Shown: positions 1 through 9,190, numbered from the stretch's first letter. The stretch is 47,793 nucleotides of DNA from Sulfurimonas sp. (GCF_023229105.1 NZ_JALNZY010000004.1:1-47793), one strand, 5' to 3'. Notes: a model not told the origin generated them from the sequence alone. Made by a program: numbers and translations.

Positions 1-19
1 AGCCTCTTGCAATAGAGGG

Positions 20-48
20 CTAAAATGACGTATACAACGTCATTTTAG
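20..48. terminator. Inverted repeat, possible terminator
   Basis: A perfect 12-bp stem (20-31 and 37-48) encloses a 5-base loop. It lies just past the stop of the leftward gene at 63-683 and could end its transcript or that of a gene entering from the left. The stem is A/T-rich and no clean U-tract follows on either strand, so the terminator role is a guess; the inverted repeat itself is seen directly. Confidence 0.4.
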
Positions 49-62
49 AGTAGATTTTAAAT

Positions 63-683
63 CTAGAGAGCCTTGAAAAACTCTGCAGCTTCACGTTCGT
101 CATCACTTAAGCTATTTTTTGTAAAATCTTCATCTTCTGCAATCAATCTTTTTATCTCTTTTTGGCAGTAGTTAAAAAGAGTATCTCTTGCATCATCAAG
201 GTTATTGATAAAACCAAGTCCGCTAAATTGATATGGATTGTCTTGTTCTAGGCAAAGAAGAGTGCCGTCACATTTTTCTTCAATTACCTCTACTAAAGTT
301 CTATATGTAATGTTAAATTCAGTTGCATGCCAGCCGATATCTTCCATCTCGTTAGAACCAAACTCATCGACACCATCGGCAGTTGTGTCATCATAGGTTG
401 CTCTTAGTTTATTAAATCCTATAATCTCTTGCCAGTTTGCAAAAGCTTTTATAAGCACTCTTTCATTATCTTCAACAACCTGATAATTTTTACCAAGAGC
501 CACTTCTATAGGGGTATTTGGCTCAACAGAACCAGCATAAATAAGCATATCATGTGCGCCAAACGGTTCATAACAGATATCCCCGTCAACTTTTATTGCA
601 AATTTTTTGCCTGAGTTTATCGCTTCTAGTAAATTCTTTTTCTCAGCAGTGATGATTTCTTTAAAAAAGTTAAACTTTTTCAT
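63..683 (-). CDS. Hypothetical protein, 206 aa, acidic, soluble
   Basis: I do not recognise a characterised family. The product has no signal peptide and no membrane segment, is rich in Asp and Glu, and so looks cytoplasmic. Middle segments such as NKLRATYDDTTADGVDEFG and DIGWHATEFNITYRTL do not match a motif I know. The ATG start is supported by AGAGGAG upstream. It is divergent from ilvC, with facing -10 boxes in the 106-bp gap. The full-length frame and good ribosome binding site argue that it is real, but no function can be assigned from sequence alone. Confidence 0.8.
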   Translation of the reverse strand: MKKFNFFKEIITAEKKNLLEAINSGKKFAIKVDGDICYEPFGAHDMLIYAGSVEPNTPIEVALGKNYQVVEDNERVLIKAFANWQEIIGFNKLRATYDDTTADGVDEFGSNEMEDIGWHATEFNITYRTLVEVIEEKCDGTLLCLEQDNPYQFSGLGFINNLDDARDTLFNYCQKEIKRLIAEDEDFTKNSLSDDEREAAEFFKAL

Positions 684-704
684 AAATACTCCTCTGTTTT
701 TGAT

Positions 705-743
705 GACATTATAAAAGTTTTTGCTTTACTTTAGTATAATGTC
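705..743. promoter_or_regulatory. Divergent promoter pair, hypothetical gene / ilvC
   Basis: TATAAT on the plus strand at 735-740 faces ilvC, and TATAAT on the minus strand at 708-713 faces the hypothetical gene. The two boxes are the inner parts of a 9-bp inverted repeat, GACATTATA (705-713) and TATAATGTC (735-743). A second TATAAT at 770-775 is too close to the ilvC ATG to be useful. No convincing -35 boxes are seen, which is normal for this phylum. Confidence 0.6.
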
Positions 744-789
744 AAAAAATTTTAGGCAATTAAGCTTAATATAATATCAAGGAAAAACA

Positions 790-1812
790 ATGGCACTAAA
801 AGTTTACTACGACAAAGATTGTAATATCGAACTAATCAAGAGCAAAAAAGTTGCAATGATAGGATTTGGTTCTCAAGGTCACGCACATGCGGAAAACTTA
901 AGAGACAGCGGTGTTGAAGTAGTTGTTGGCTTAAGAAAAGATGGTTCTTCATGGGCTAAAGCTGAAGCAAAAGGGTTTAAAGTTATGAGTGTTGGCGAAG
1001 CTTCTGCTTACGCTGATGTGGTTATGATTTTACTACCTGATGAAAACCAAGCAAAAATATACAAAAACGAGATTGAGCCAAACCTAAAAAAAGGTGCAAC
1101 AATCGCATTTGGACACGGGTTTAATATTCACTACGGAAGAATTCACCCAAGAGCCGATATAAATGTAACTATGATTGCTCCAAAAGCTCCAGGGCACACA
1201 GTTCGTTCAGAGTTCGTCAGAGGCGGTGGTATCCCAGATTTAATCGCTATTGGTCAAAATCCAAGCGGTACAACTAGAGAACTAGCACTTTCATATGCAT
1301 CAGCAATCGGCGGTGGTAGAACTGCTATTATAGAGACAACTTTCAAAGATGAGACAGAGACTGACTTATTTGGGGAGCAAGCTGTTCTTTGTGGCGGAGC
1401 TGTTTCGCTTGTTCAAGCTGGTTTTGAGACATTAACAGAAGCTGGATATGCTCCTGAACTTGCATACTTTGAGTGTCTGCATGAGCTTAAGCTTATCGTT
1501 GACTTGATGTTTCAAGGTGGAATTGCAGATATGAGATATAGTATCTCTAACACTGCTGAGTATGGCGACTATGTTTCTGGAAAGCGTGTTATCAATGCAC
1601 AGAGTAAAGCTGCTATGAAAGAGATTTTAAAAGAGATTCAAGATGGTAGATTTGCAAAAGACTTTATCCTTGAAGGTCAAGCAGGATACCCAAGAATGAA
1701 CGCTGAGCGTACAAATGCAAAAGCTTCTTTAATTGAGCAGACAGGTGTAAAACTAAGATCTATGATGCCGTGGATATCAGCAAATAAAATAGTAGACACC
1801 TCTAAAAACTAA
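790..1812 (+). CDS. ilvC: Ketol-acid reductoisomerase (NADP+)
   Basis: Catalyses the Mg2+-dependent alkyl migration and NADPH-linked reduction of acetolactate or acetohydroxybutyrate in valine, isoleucine and leucine synthesis, in the cytoplasm. At 340 aa it has the short class I length. The Rossmann fingerprint GFGSQGHAHAENLRDSG is at about residues 25-41, followed by the cofactor loop GLRKDGSSWAKAE. The metal-binding segment DLFGEQAVLCGG and the C-terminal knotted domain (LHELKLIVDLMFQGGI, RYSISNTAEYGD) are present. AAGGA lies upstream of the ATG. It is transcribed alone; the next gene is convergent, and the other ilv/leu genes are not in the window. Confidence 0.97.
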   Translation: MALKVYYDKDCNIELIKSKKVAMIGFGSQGHAHAENLRDSGVEVVVGLRKDGSSWAKAEAKGFKVMSVGEASAYADVVMILLPDENQAKIYKNEIEPNLKKGATIAFGHGFNIHYGRIHPRADINVTMIAPKAPGHTVRSEFVRGGGIPDLIAIGQNPSGTTRELALSYASAIGGGRTAIIETTFKDETETDLFGEQAVLCGGAVSLVQAGFETLTEAGYAPELAYFECLHELKLIVDLMFQGGIADMRYSISNTAEYGDYVSGKRVINAQSKAAMKEILKEIQDGRFAKDFILEGQAGYPRMNAERTNAKASLIEQTGVKLRSMMPWISANKIVDTSKN

Positions 1813-2131
1813 TCTTTTTAGTTTCTAGCACTCATCTTCGGATGATGTGCTCAGGCACTTACACACGTAAGCTCCTTCTTATAAACATCCAAATCTAAGC
1901 ACTATAAATTAAAAATCTTTAGTTTTTAAAATATATAAAATAGTGACGCATTTTCTGCGTTGCTACACTCGTCACACTACAGGAGTGCTTCTTCACTTCG
2001 TTCAAGGCGTGCAAAATTAGTGCACTTCCTCGTTATGCACCTTGAAACTCCATCACTCTTTTAGTTTTTAGATAAAAGGGCAATTGAACCCTCTGCTTCC
2101 TGAACTTGATGCAGGATTAATGAACTACTAA
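1813..2131. other. 319-bp structured intergenic region, ilvC/holA
   Basis: Lies between convergent ilvC and holA and holds no credible gene. It carries several inverted repeats: AAACTAA/TTAGTTT beside the ilvC stop; a hairpin at 1827-1851 with a TTCG tetraloop and one internal mismatch; ACGCA/TGCGT near 1945-1960; and a longer one pairing TTCAAG+GTGCA (2001-2013) with TGCAC+CTTGAA (2036-2046) around a 2-base bulge. None is followed by a strong U-tract. It may be a dispersed intergenic repeat or a degraded element. I do not see a second copy in this window. Confidence 0.5.
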
Positions 2132-3094
2132 TTAGAGTAGTTGTTGAAGCCTAATAAGAGTAGAGAGTAAAATCGCGCTTTTGTTTACATGTGAGCTTTT
2201 CATCTTTAGTTCACTATCAAGAAGCAGCTCATGTAACTTATAGTAAGTGAGGGGTTTTATTTTTATGGACATTGCGGCTTTTTCATCTACTACAAACTTT
2301 GGAGCAGGGTATCCAAGTATCTCTATGGCGTTTGGTGCACCGTTTACGCGTATGTAGATATGAAACATATATAGCTGTGTGAGGTAGGAGATTATGGCGG
2401 TTAGCACTCTTATCTCATCTTCTCCATGTTCGAGAATAGTGTTTAAGTCCTCTTTAAAATCTTTTTTATTTAAAATTTTTTTTATAAAATTTTCTATGCT
2501 TGTTTGGGAAAGTCCAAAAACTAGACTATCTATATCTTTGGTTGTTATAGCTCTATCGTAAACTTTTAACTTCTCTATTTCATTGCACGCAAGAGCAATA
2601 TCCCAGTTTTGAATCGTTAAGAGATGGTTGATTGTATAGTTGTCAATATTTACATTTTTTTCTCGGGCAACTTGAGATATCGTAAAAACAGCTTCGCCTT
2701 GATTTGGATGAAAAAATCTAACACACATAGTTTTTGTTTTTGCCGGCGGTTTTGCGTACGCTTTTTGATCATCCCCATAGTAGGCATAAACAAAAATATT
2801 GCTTGAATTTTTTTCACACTGCTCTATAAGTATATCTAGCTCTTTTTTTGGAACTTTTTTCTCGCTTTTTATTATAAGAACATTGCGGTCCCCAAAAAGG
2901 GAAGCCTGCGAGAGATGCGCTTTTGCAGAAGCAAAATCATACTCATCATGATAAAATTTTGCTACAGATGCATCTTTGATATCTGTTAAAATCCCGATGT
3001 ATCTATCTATAAGAAAAGCGCTCTCCCCAAAAAGTATAAAACTGTTTGAGAGCGAACCGTTTTGTATATGCTTATCTAGTTCGTTTTTGTACAA
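2132..3094 (-). CDS. holA: DNA polymerase III subunit delta
   Basis: The delta subunit is the wrench of the clamp loader, opening the beta sliding clamp. The 320-aa length fits. The N-terminus (NSFILFGESAFLIDRYI) matches the family's opening of the AAA+-like domain, which lacks a Walker A motif. The region around VNIDNYTINHLLTIQNWDIALACNEIEKL, shortened to its conserved core NEIEKL, and the C-terminal collar helices are typical. The start is TTG, one base after the rnr stop codon, with GAGAGA upstream. It is the last gene of the leftward HDOD-rnr-holA operon, so expression is probably coupled to rnr. Confidence 0.88.
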   Translation of the reverse strand: MYKNELDKHIQNGSLSNSFILFGESAFLIDRYIGILTDIKDASVAKFYHDEYDFASAKAHLSQASLFGDRNVLIIKSEKKVPKKELDILIEQCEKNSSNIFVYAYYGDDQKAYAKPPAKTKTMCVRFFHPNQGEAVFTISQVAREKNVNIDNYTINHLLTIQNWDIALACNEIEKLKVYDRAITTKDIDSLVFGLSQTSIENFIKKILNKKDFKEDLNTILEHGEDEIRVLTAIISYLTQLYMFHIYIRVNGAPNAIEILGYPAPKFVVDEKAAMSIKIKPLTYYKLHELLLDSELKMKSSHVNKSAILLSTLIRLQQLL

Positions 3095-3095
3095 C

Positions 3096-5054
3096 TTAGT
3101 TGTCTCTCTCTGCTCTCTCTATGACGCTTGCATAAATCTTTGCTTTGGCAATGTCAACTTTGTCGATTCTTACTTTGACATCTTCAAAGAGCTGCGCATC
3201 AAGACCATGTGTTATTAAAAATCGTGCACCTTGTATCTCATCATGGAGTTCTGCTTTGAGGTATGGGTCGGTAGAGGTAATTCTTGCTTTAAATATGCCG
3301 CCGATATTTTCATCTGCCCATCTTGCAAACTTTCTTGCCATAAACTCATTTTCAATCGTAGATGCTTCTCTCTCTTTTTCGCTGACACTCATGCAGAGCG
3401 ACTCGATATTTCTTAAAACATAAGAGCTCTCCTGCGAGTCGTTATTGTTGATAGCTTTGAGAAGTCTGTGAACTATTAAGTCTGAATATCTTCTAATAGG
3501 TGAAGTAAAGTGTGTATATTCATCAAAGCCAAGACCAAAATGTCCTACGTTAAACGGTGCGTATCTCGCCTGCATTTGAGACTGGATGATAAGAGTATCC
3601 ACTTCAGACGAAAGCCCCATCTCTTTAGCTTGCGTTTGTATCTCGGTAATTGTCTCTTTTATAGATCTCTTGATATCTACAAACATGCCTATACCTGCGA
3701 GTTCCTGATAAAGGTTTTGGAGTTTTGTCTGGTTTGGCGGCTCATGGATGCGGAATATTCCCTTTTTGAATCTCTTAGCAGCCTCTTTGTTTGCCAAAAG
3801 CATACAATCTTCTATAAGCGCATGAGATGGAGTCTCCTGGGCATAAGTCGTGTGTGTAATATTTGAGTTTTCATCAATAAACATCTCAAGCTCATTTGAG
3901 TGAAAATTGTAACCGACTTCAAGCCTTTTTTCTTTGAGTTTGTCGGTAATAATTTTTAGTTTGAATATATACTCAAAAACTCTCTTTTCAGACTCATTTT
4001 TTGCTTCAAGTCTGCCCTCTAAAAACTCATCAATCTCCTCATAATTAAATCTTCTTTGCGAGTGAATTATCGCCTCGTAAACTTTTGATTTTTCAACTTC
4101 TAACGTTTTTGGACTTAGTTTTATCTCAAAAACATAAGAGAGTCTATCCATATGCGGCTGTAGCGAGCAGAGCGTTTCGCTTAACTCTCTTGGAAGCATC
4201 GGGATTGAGCGGTGTGGGAGATATATGGAAAAACTTCTGTAAATTGCTTCATTGTCAATCGCACCAAACGGGGTAACATATTCGCTTACATCGGCAATTG
4301 CTACATAAAGCGTAAAATTTTTATCATCCCAGTATATTGCATCATCAAAATCTTTTGCCGTTACGGGGTCGATTGTACAAAACGGCAACTCTCTTAAATC
4401 TGCTCTTTTAGGATACTTTGAGGCGTCTACCTCCACAAAAGAGGATGCGAGTTTTAAGACTTCAGGTTCAAACTCATCATGTTTGTTAAACTGCGCAAGA
4501 ACTATTTTTTCATCAACTTGGGGGTCTTTTATGTTGCCGAGCTTTTGCATAATACTAAAGTCTTGATTGTTGATTTTAAAGACATCACCATGCTCGTATG
4601 CATCTAGCTCCTCTTGCGTTATCTCCGCTCCTACTGGGTACTTAGTTTTGAGATCAACCAAAGATTTTCTACCCGCTTCTGAGATGATATAAGCAACGCT
4701 GCAACTCTGTGCTTTTCCTAAAATCTCAACAACTTTTGCAGCAGGGGAGCCTCTTTTTCCAAGGAGTCTTTGAACGACAATAAGGTCGCCCTCTTTAGCG
4801 CTTGCCAAATCTCCTTCGCCTATAAATATGTCACGAGTATATTCGCCGATGACATGAAGATATGCCGTCTCCTTTTGAACAAGGCCCAAAGAGCCTGCGC
4901 GGTATTTGGAGTTGAATTTATAAATATTCTCTTTTTTAGTAATATAGCCTTTTTCTAAAAAATTTTGTATAAACTCAAGTTCATCTGAAGCAACGTCTTG
5001 CTCGCTTAGCCCATTTGTTAGCTTTATTAGGAGGGATTTTATATCAGGCATCAT
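3096..5054 (-). CDS. rnr: Ribonuclease R family 3'-5' exoribonuclease
   Basis: A processive, Mg2+-dependent hydrolytic exoribonuclease for structured RNA and RNA quality control in the cytoplasm. The RNB catalytic signature is at about residues 226-242: FCTIDPVTAKDFDDAIYWDD carries the clustered metal-binding Asp residues. Other RNB signatures are PHRSIPMLPRELSETLCSL and HFTSPIRRYSDLIVHRLL. N-terminal cold-shock-like OB segments precede it, and a short S1-like domain follows RNB (KARITSTDPYLKAEL). At 652 aa it is compact, as in Helicobacter, and lacks the long basic tail of the E. coli enzyme. Its ATG overlaps the upstream HDOD stop as ATGA. Confidence 0.93.
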   Translation of the reverse strand: MMPDIKSLLIKLTNGLSEQDVASDELEFIQNFLEKGYITKKENIYKFNSKYRAGSLGLVQKETAYLHVIGEYTRDIFIGEGDLASAKEGDLIVVQRLLGKRGSPAAKVVEILGKAQSCSVAYIISEAGRKSLVDLKTKYPVGAEITQEELDAYEHGDVFKINNQDFSIMQKLGNIKDPQVDEKIVLAQFNKHDEFEPEVLKLASSFVEVDASKYPKRADLRELPFCTIDPVTAKDFDDAIYWDDKNFTLYVAIADVSEYVTPFGAIDNEAIYRSFSIYLPHRSIPMLPRELSETLCSLQPHMDRLSYVFEIKLSPKTLEVEKSKVYEAIIHSQRRFNYEEIDEFLEGRLEAKNESEKRVFEYIFKLKIITDKLKEKRLEVGYNFHSNELEMFIDENSNITHTTYAQETPSHALIEDCMLLANKEAAKRFKKGIFRIHEPPNQTKLQNLYQELAGIGMFVDIKRSIKETITEIQTQAKEMGLSSEVDTLIIQSQMQARYAPFNVGHFGLGFDEYTHFTSPIRRYSDLIVHRLLKAINNNDSQESSYVLRNIESLCMSVSEKEREASTIENEFMARKFARWADENIGGIFKARITSTDPYLKAELHDEIQGARFLITHGLDAQLFEDVKVRIDKVDIAKAKIYASVIERAERDN

Positions 5055-5848
5055 ATGTTTTGTAAAGCTTTATCGAAGCTTTGCATGTCAAGGTTATATT
5101 TTTCTATCAGCTCTTTTGCTGCAGCTATGCTATCATCAGTTACGGTACCGTTTACAAGGACGACTGTGCGTACAACTTGTAAGATTTGTGCAGATTTTTT
5201 ATACTCTTTATTTGCTTTTTCGGGATGGAGGCAGTTACGTATAGTGTTTACCAATCCTAATTCAAATCTCCAGTGTTCAAACACTCTTGCGCTTACCTCG
5301 GGAGTATCAACTTTTGCAACTTCTCTCTCTGCTTCTTCGATGGTAGCCGAGCTTGCTAGGAGTTCTTTGAACTTCTCTTGCGTTTTATCAGCCATAATCT
5401 GCTGCGCTATCAAAACTTTGCCTATCTCAACTAAAAAAGCCGCAGGCGAGAGTATTCCAAGAAGTTTCGCATCTTGTTTAAGACACCATGCCGTAGTTAG
5501 AGCATGCTGTTTTTTTGAGAGCATTGAAAATGTATCATTATCAATCCCATACACAGACAGGTCAAGGTCAAAGCTTTTCTTGACGATAGAAGCCAAAGCA
5601 AAGCCCCTTACCGTTCCCATGCCAAAAAGGCCAACGGCTTGATTTATGGAGTTGATTTCACGAGAAAATCCATAAAGAGGAGAGTTCGCGGCTTTTAAAA
5701 TATCTGCTGTTAAGAGAGGATCTTTTTCTAAAATTTTGGACATATCGCTAAAGGTACTTTCAGGATTTTGGTAAACAGCTTCTATTTGCATCACTGATTC
5801 AGGAAGTGGTGGCAACTGCTTAATTTTTTTAAGTATCTCTTCAGTCAT
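5051..5848 (-). CDS. HDOD domain protein
   Basis: The HDOD domain is related to HD hydrolases and is found in signalling proteins; most members have no known enzymatic activity. The domain starts at the N-terminus (IKQLPPLPESVMQI) and continues through DPLLTADILKAANSPLYGF and INQAVGLFGMGTVRGFAL, which are characteristic. The protein is 265 aa with no membrane segment. It is the first gene of the operon, joined to rnr by a 4-base ATGA overlap. A second 265-aa HDOD protein is encoded at 31717-32514. What it signals is unknown, although the operon suggests a link with RNA turnover or replication. Confidence 0.88.
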   Translation of the reverse strand: MTEEILKKIKQLPPLPESVMQIEAVYQNPESTFSDMSKILEKDPLLTADILKAANSPLYGFSREINSINQAVGLFGMGTVRGFALASIVKKSFDLDLSVYGIDNDTFSMLSKKQHALTTAWCLKQDAKLLGILSPAAFLVEIGKVLIAQQIMADKTQEKFKELLASSATIEEAEREVAKVDTPEVSARVFEHWRFELGLVNTIRNCLHPEKANKEYKKSAQILQVVRTVVLVNGTVTDDSIAAAKELIEKYNLDMQSFDKALQNI

Positions 5849-5969
5849 ACAATTCTCTCTTTTAGCGAATAATTTAGATAGATGATATATATTTATTCAT
5901 AAAAAAGCACTGAATATTTACAAATAATAGATATTATTTTCGTATATTTTAAAAAAAGAGGACAACAAT

Positions 5970-6299
5970 ATGCAAAAAGAAGCGATGCTCATACAGTTAG
6001 GCTATGTACCAAATGATGCGTTGGTAAAACAACTACAGAGGATTGAAGAAAATACCGAAGGTTATGAAAAAATACAGAAACACATTATGGATTTGCATGA
6101 TCATTTAAAGGTTGATGATTCTTATATTGCGATGTCAAACACAAACGATTTTTTTAAAATAAAGATTGATGCCCCAAATGCTGAGATTGCAGAAGAGGCG
6201 CATGAAAAAATTAGACACTTTAGTGAAAAATATAAAGTAATAATCAATAAATTAGAGAATAAAAACACCTATTACATACTAGGATTTAGCAATTTATAA
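5970..6299 (+). CDS. Small conserved-looking protein, 109 aa, function unknown
   Basis: I do not recognise a named family. The product is a soluble alpha/beta protein with helical stretches (QLQRIEENTEGYEKIQKHI, EIAEEAHEKIRHFSEKY) and a short C-terminal strand (NTYYILGFSNL). There is no signal peptide and no Cys. AGAGGA precedes the ATG at good spacing, and the next gene begins seven bases after the stop, so it is probably co-transcribed with the Gre factor. The regular frame and ribosome binding site make it a credible gene. A role linked to transcription would only be a guess from the neighbour. Confidence 0.78.
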   Translation: MQKEAMLIQLGYVPNDALVKQLQRIEENTEGYEKIQKHIMDLHDHLKVDDSYIAMSNTNDFFKIKIDAPNAEIAEEAHEKIRHFSEKYKVIINKLENKNTYYILGFSNL

Positions 6300-6306
6300 A
6301 GAGCCG

Positions 6307-6819
6307 ATGAGTATTGAGGGATATGATTTACTCATAAAAGAGTTTAAGTTTTTACTTGAGATAGAAAAACCTAAGGTGGCGCAAGAAAAGCTCGTTGCCG
6401 CTGCTTTGGGCGATAGAAGTGAAAATGCAGATTATCAGGCTGCAAAAGAGAAATTGCGGCATATAGAAAAAAGGCTTTTTTATTTAAACTCTATGATAGA
6501 AAAATCTCATATTATTGACCCCTCAACACTAACACATGACAGGGTTAGTTTTGGAAGCAGTGTGACCATACTAAGCCTCCAAACGGATGAGGAGGAGAAC
6601 TATACTGTTTGTGGTGTTTTAGAGGCAGAGCCAGAACATGGGCTTATTTCCGTACACTCTCCATTGGCAAAGGCTATGATGGGAAAAAAGGTAGGGGATG
6701 AGTTTAAAATCCGGCTTCCCCTTGAAAAAAAGGAGTATGAAATAGTAAAAATCTACTATAAAAACATCTTTAGCCTTAAAAAAAATATCCGCACAAAGTC
6801 CGACTTTTCCTTCCATTAA
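6307..6819 (+). CDS. greB: Transcript cleavage factor, GreA/GreB family (GreB-like)
   Basis: Gre factors enter the RNA polymerase secondary channel and stimulate cleavage of backtracked RNA. The N-terminal coiled coil carries the tip signature LGDRSENADYQAAKEKL (about residues 34-50), where the acidic residues sit. The C-terminal FKBP-like domain includes ISVHSPLAKAMMGKKVGDE. The LGDRSENADY form followed by IEKRLFYL is closer to GreB than to GreA. About 20 basic residues extend past the usual end. An ATG start follows the 109-aa gene, but only a weak ribosome binding site is visible, which suggests coupling. GreA remains possible as the name. Confidence 0.87.
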   Translation: MSIEGYDLLIKEFKFLLEIEKPKVAQEKLVAAALGDRSENADYQAAKEKLRHIEKRLFYLNSMIEKSHIIDPSTLTHDRVSFGSSVTILSLQTDEEENYTVCGVLEAEPEHGLISVHSPLAKAMMGKKVGDEFKIRLPLEKKEYEIVKIYYKNIFSLKKNIRTKSDFSFH

Positions 6820-6842
6820 AACTCTTTTTACCTCATATTAGA

Positions 6843-6848
6843 TATAAT
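6843..6848 (+). promoter_or_regulatory. Predicted -10 box of purL
   Basis: TATAAT lies 33 bases upstream of the purL GTG in a 61-bp intergenic gap, preceded by A/T-rich sequence without a clear -35 box. The position gives a short leader. No purine riboswitch or PurR operator could be seen in the gap. Confidence 0.5.
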
Positions 6849-6880
6849 TTTTCTTTAAAACTAAATTTTTAGGATTCCCC

Positions 6881-9094
6881 GTGAGCCAACAACTAGAAAA
6901 TATTGAAAAAGTAATTGCTTCGCATAAGCTTTCAAGTGAAGATTACACGCATATTAAGCAGATTTTAGGGCGTGAGCCGAACTTGGTAGAGATAGGGATT
7001 TTTTCTGCAATGTGGAGTGAACACTGCAGTTATAAATCCTCAAAAGTTCATCTAAGCGGTTTCCCGACGAAAGCTCCATGGGTTATTCAGGGACCGGGAG
7101 AGAATGCGGGAGTAATTGATATAGGTGGCGGGTATGCTGCCGTATTTAAGATGGAGTCACACAACCACCCTAGCTTTATAGAGCCGTATCAGGGTGCAGC
7201 AACTGGTGTGGGCGGTATTATGCGTGACGTATTTACAATGGGTGCTCGTCCTGTTGCTAACCTGAATGCGCTTAGATTCGGCAATGTTTTAAACGATGAT
7301 GATATCTCTAAGCATCAAAGATATTTGGTTCGCGGCGTAGTTGCAGGAATCGGCGGTTATGGCAACTGTATGGGGGTTCCTACTATCGGTGGGGAGACAA
7401 GTTTTGATGAGTGTTATAACGGTAATATTTTAGTCAATGCTTTTACTTTGGGTATCGCAAAAAGCGATGAGATTTTTTACGGAAGAGCGGATGGAATAGG
7501 CAACCCCGTTATATATGTAGGTGCAAAGACAGGTCGTGACGGATTAGGCGGAGCTGTTATGAGCTCTGATAGTTTTACGCAGGAGTCAAAATCTCTTCGT
7601 CCTACTGTTCAAGTTGGTGACCCCTTTACCGAGAAACTTCTTCTTGAGGCTTGTTTGGAGCTTTTTAAAACAGACCATGTTGTCGGTATCCAAGATATGG
7701 GAGCAGCAGGGCTTACATCGTCATCTTTTGAGATGGCAGGACGAAGTGGCAGCGGTATGATAATGCACTTAGATAAAGTGCCTGCTCGTGAAGAGGGAAT
7801 GACTCCTTATGACTTTATGCTAAGCGAATCTCAAGAACGCATGCTTCTTTGTGCAAAAAAAGGGAGTGAAGCAGAGATTATTAAAATCTTTGAGAAGTGG
7901 GATTTAGATGCTGCGGTAATCGGGGAAGTTACTGCAACAGGCAAGATGGAACTTTTTTGGCATGGGGATAAAGTTGCCGAGGTTCCTGTTGATCCTGTAA
8001 GCGAGGAGGCTCCGGTACTCAACCGTCCTATGGTACGTCCTGCTTATCTTGATAAAATTGCCGAGGTAACGATTGATGATTTTGCCCGTGTTGCAAATCA
8101 AGAAGCGTTCGTTAAACTTACAAAATCTATGGAAGTGGTTGATAAATCGTGGATTTATACGCAGTATGATTCGATGGTACAAACAAATACCATAAAAAAA
8201 GGCGGCATGCTTGATGCTTCCGTTATTCGTGTTAAAGAAAATGGTAAAGCACTTGCGATGTCAGCTGATTGTAATGTTCGTTACTGTTATATTGACCCAA
8301 AAGGCGGGGCTGCTGCGGCTGTTATAGAGAGCGGAAGAAATGTTGCCATGAGCGGAGCGCGACCTTTAGCGATTACCGATTGTCTTAACTACGGGAATCC
8401 GGAAAATCCTGAAGTAATGTGGCAGTTTGGGCAGGGATGTCTGGGCATAAAAGAGGCTTGTACGGCACTCACGACTCCTGTAATCGGTGGAAATGTTTCA
8501 CTATATAATGAGACAAACGGCGTATCTGTTTTTCCTACACCCTCTATTGCAACTGTGGGTGTAAACGATGATGCAAACAAGGTATTGATGTCAAGCTTTC
8601 AAGGCGAGGGTAATACTCTTTATTTAGTGGGAGAGAGCAAGGGTGAGTTTGGCGGATCACTCTACATGAAAGAGATATGCGGAGTTGTTGCGGGTAAACT
8701 TCCTGAGATTGATTATGAAAATGAGCTTGCTCTTTGGGAGTTGGTTATAGAAGCAAATAAAAAGGGTATCTTGGAGTGTGCAAAAGATGCAAGCAGTGGC
8801 GGTGTGGCTATTGCTTTGGCGAAAATGGCGGCTGTGAGTGGCCTTGGTTGTAGTGCTAGAATGCTTGTAAATGATGAAAGAGATATTTTTGCTGAGAGCA
8901 TGAGCCGCGCTATCATAGAGGTCAAACAGGAAAACAGTGCATCATTTGAGTCGATGGCAGGAGTCTTGTCATGTCAAAAGATAGGAACTGTAGGCGGAGA
9001 TAAGATTAAAATTAATAATGTAGAGATGAGTATGAAAGAGTTGCAAGATAACTATTTTAATACATTTAAAAAAGTTATTGAGTCAGATTTATAA
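6881..9094 (+). CDS. purL: Phosphoribosylformylglycinamidine synthase, small PurL subunit
   Basis: Converts FGAR, ATP and glutamine-derived ammonia to FGAM in purine synthesis. At 737 aa this is the small PurL type, which works with separate PurS and PurQ and lacks the fused glutaminase of E. coli PurL; neither partner gene is in the window. Visible signatures are MWSEHCSYKSSKVHL (about residues 43-57), the ATP/Mg segment VFKMESHNHPSFIEPYQGAA, MRDVFTMGARPVA and IQDMGAAGLTSSSFEMA. The start is GTG with AGGA ten bases upstream. It appears monocistronic. purH and purN are nearby but in separate units. Confidence 0.96.
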   Translation: MSQQLENIEKVIASHKLSSEDYTHIKQILGREPNLVEIGIFSAMWSEHCSYKSSKVHLSGFPTKAPWVIQGPGENAGVIDIGGGYAAVFKMESHNHPSFIEPYQGAATGVGGIMRDVFTMGARPVANLNALRFGNVLNDDDISKHQRYLVRGVVAGIGGYGNCMGVPTIGGETSFDECYNGNILVNAFTLGIAKSDEIFYGRADGIGNPVIYVGAKTGRDGLGGAVMSSDSFTQESKSLRPTVQVGDPFTEKLLLEACLELFKTDHVVGIQDMGAAGLTSSSFEMAGRSGSGMIMHLDKVPAREEGMTPYDFMLSESQERMLLCAKKGSEAEIIKIFEKWDLDAAVIGEVTATGKMELFWHGDKVAEVPVDPVSEEAPVLNRPMVRPAYLDKIAEVTIDDFARVANQEAFVKLTKSMEVVDKSWIYTQYDSMVQTNTIKKGGMLDASVIRVKENGKALAMSADCNVRYCYIDPKGGAAAAVIESGRNVAMSGARPLAITDCLNYGNPENPEVMWQFGQGCLGIKEACTALTTPVIGGNVSLYNETNGVSVFPTPSIATVGVNDDANKVLMSSFQGEGNTLYLVGESKGEFGGSLYMKEICGVVAGKLPEIDYENELALWELVIEANKKGILECAKDASSGGVAIALAKMAAVSGLGCSARMLVNDERDIFAESMSRAIIEVKQENSASFESMAGVLSCQKIGTVGGDKIKINNVEMSMKELQDNYFNTFKKVIESDL

Positions 9095-9099
9095 AAGTT

Positions 9100-9105
9100 T
9101 ATAAT
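9100..9105 (+). promoter_or_regulatory. Possible -10 box of the heme/EAL gene
   Basis: TATAAT lies just after the purL stop and about 86 bases before the next start codon. A/T-rich context makes chance occurrence likely, and no -35 box is evident. No terminator for purL is visible between them, so read-through from purL is also possible. Confidence 0.35.
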
Positions 9106-9190
9106 AAAACAAGAGATTTGAGCAGATTTATTTTTGGAAGTTTCTTGCATTTATAAATGCCGGCAAAACTAAAAAGGTATATTTGAAACT

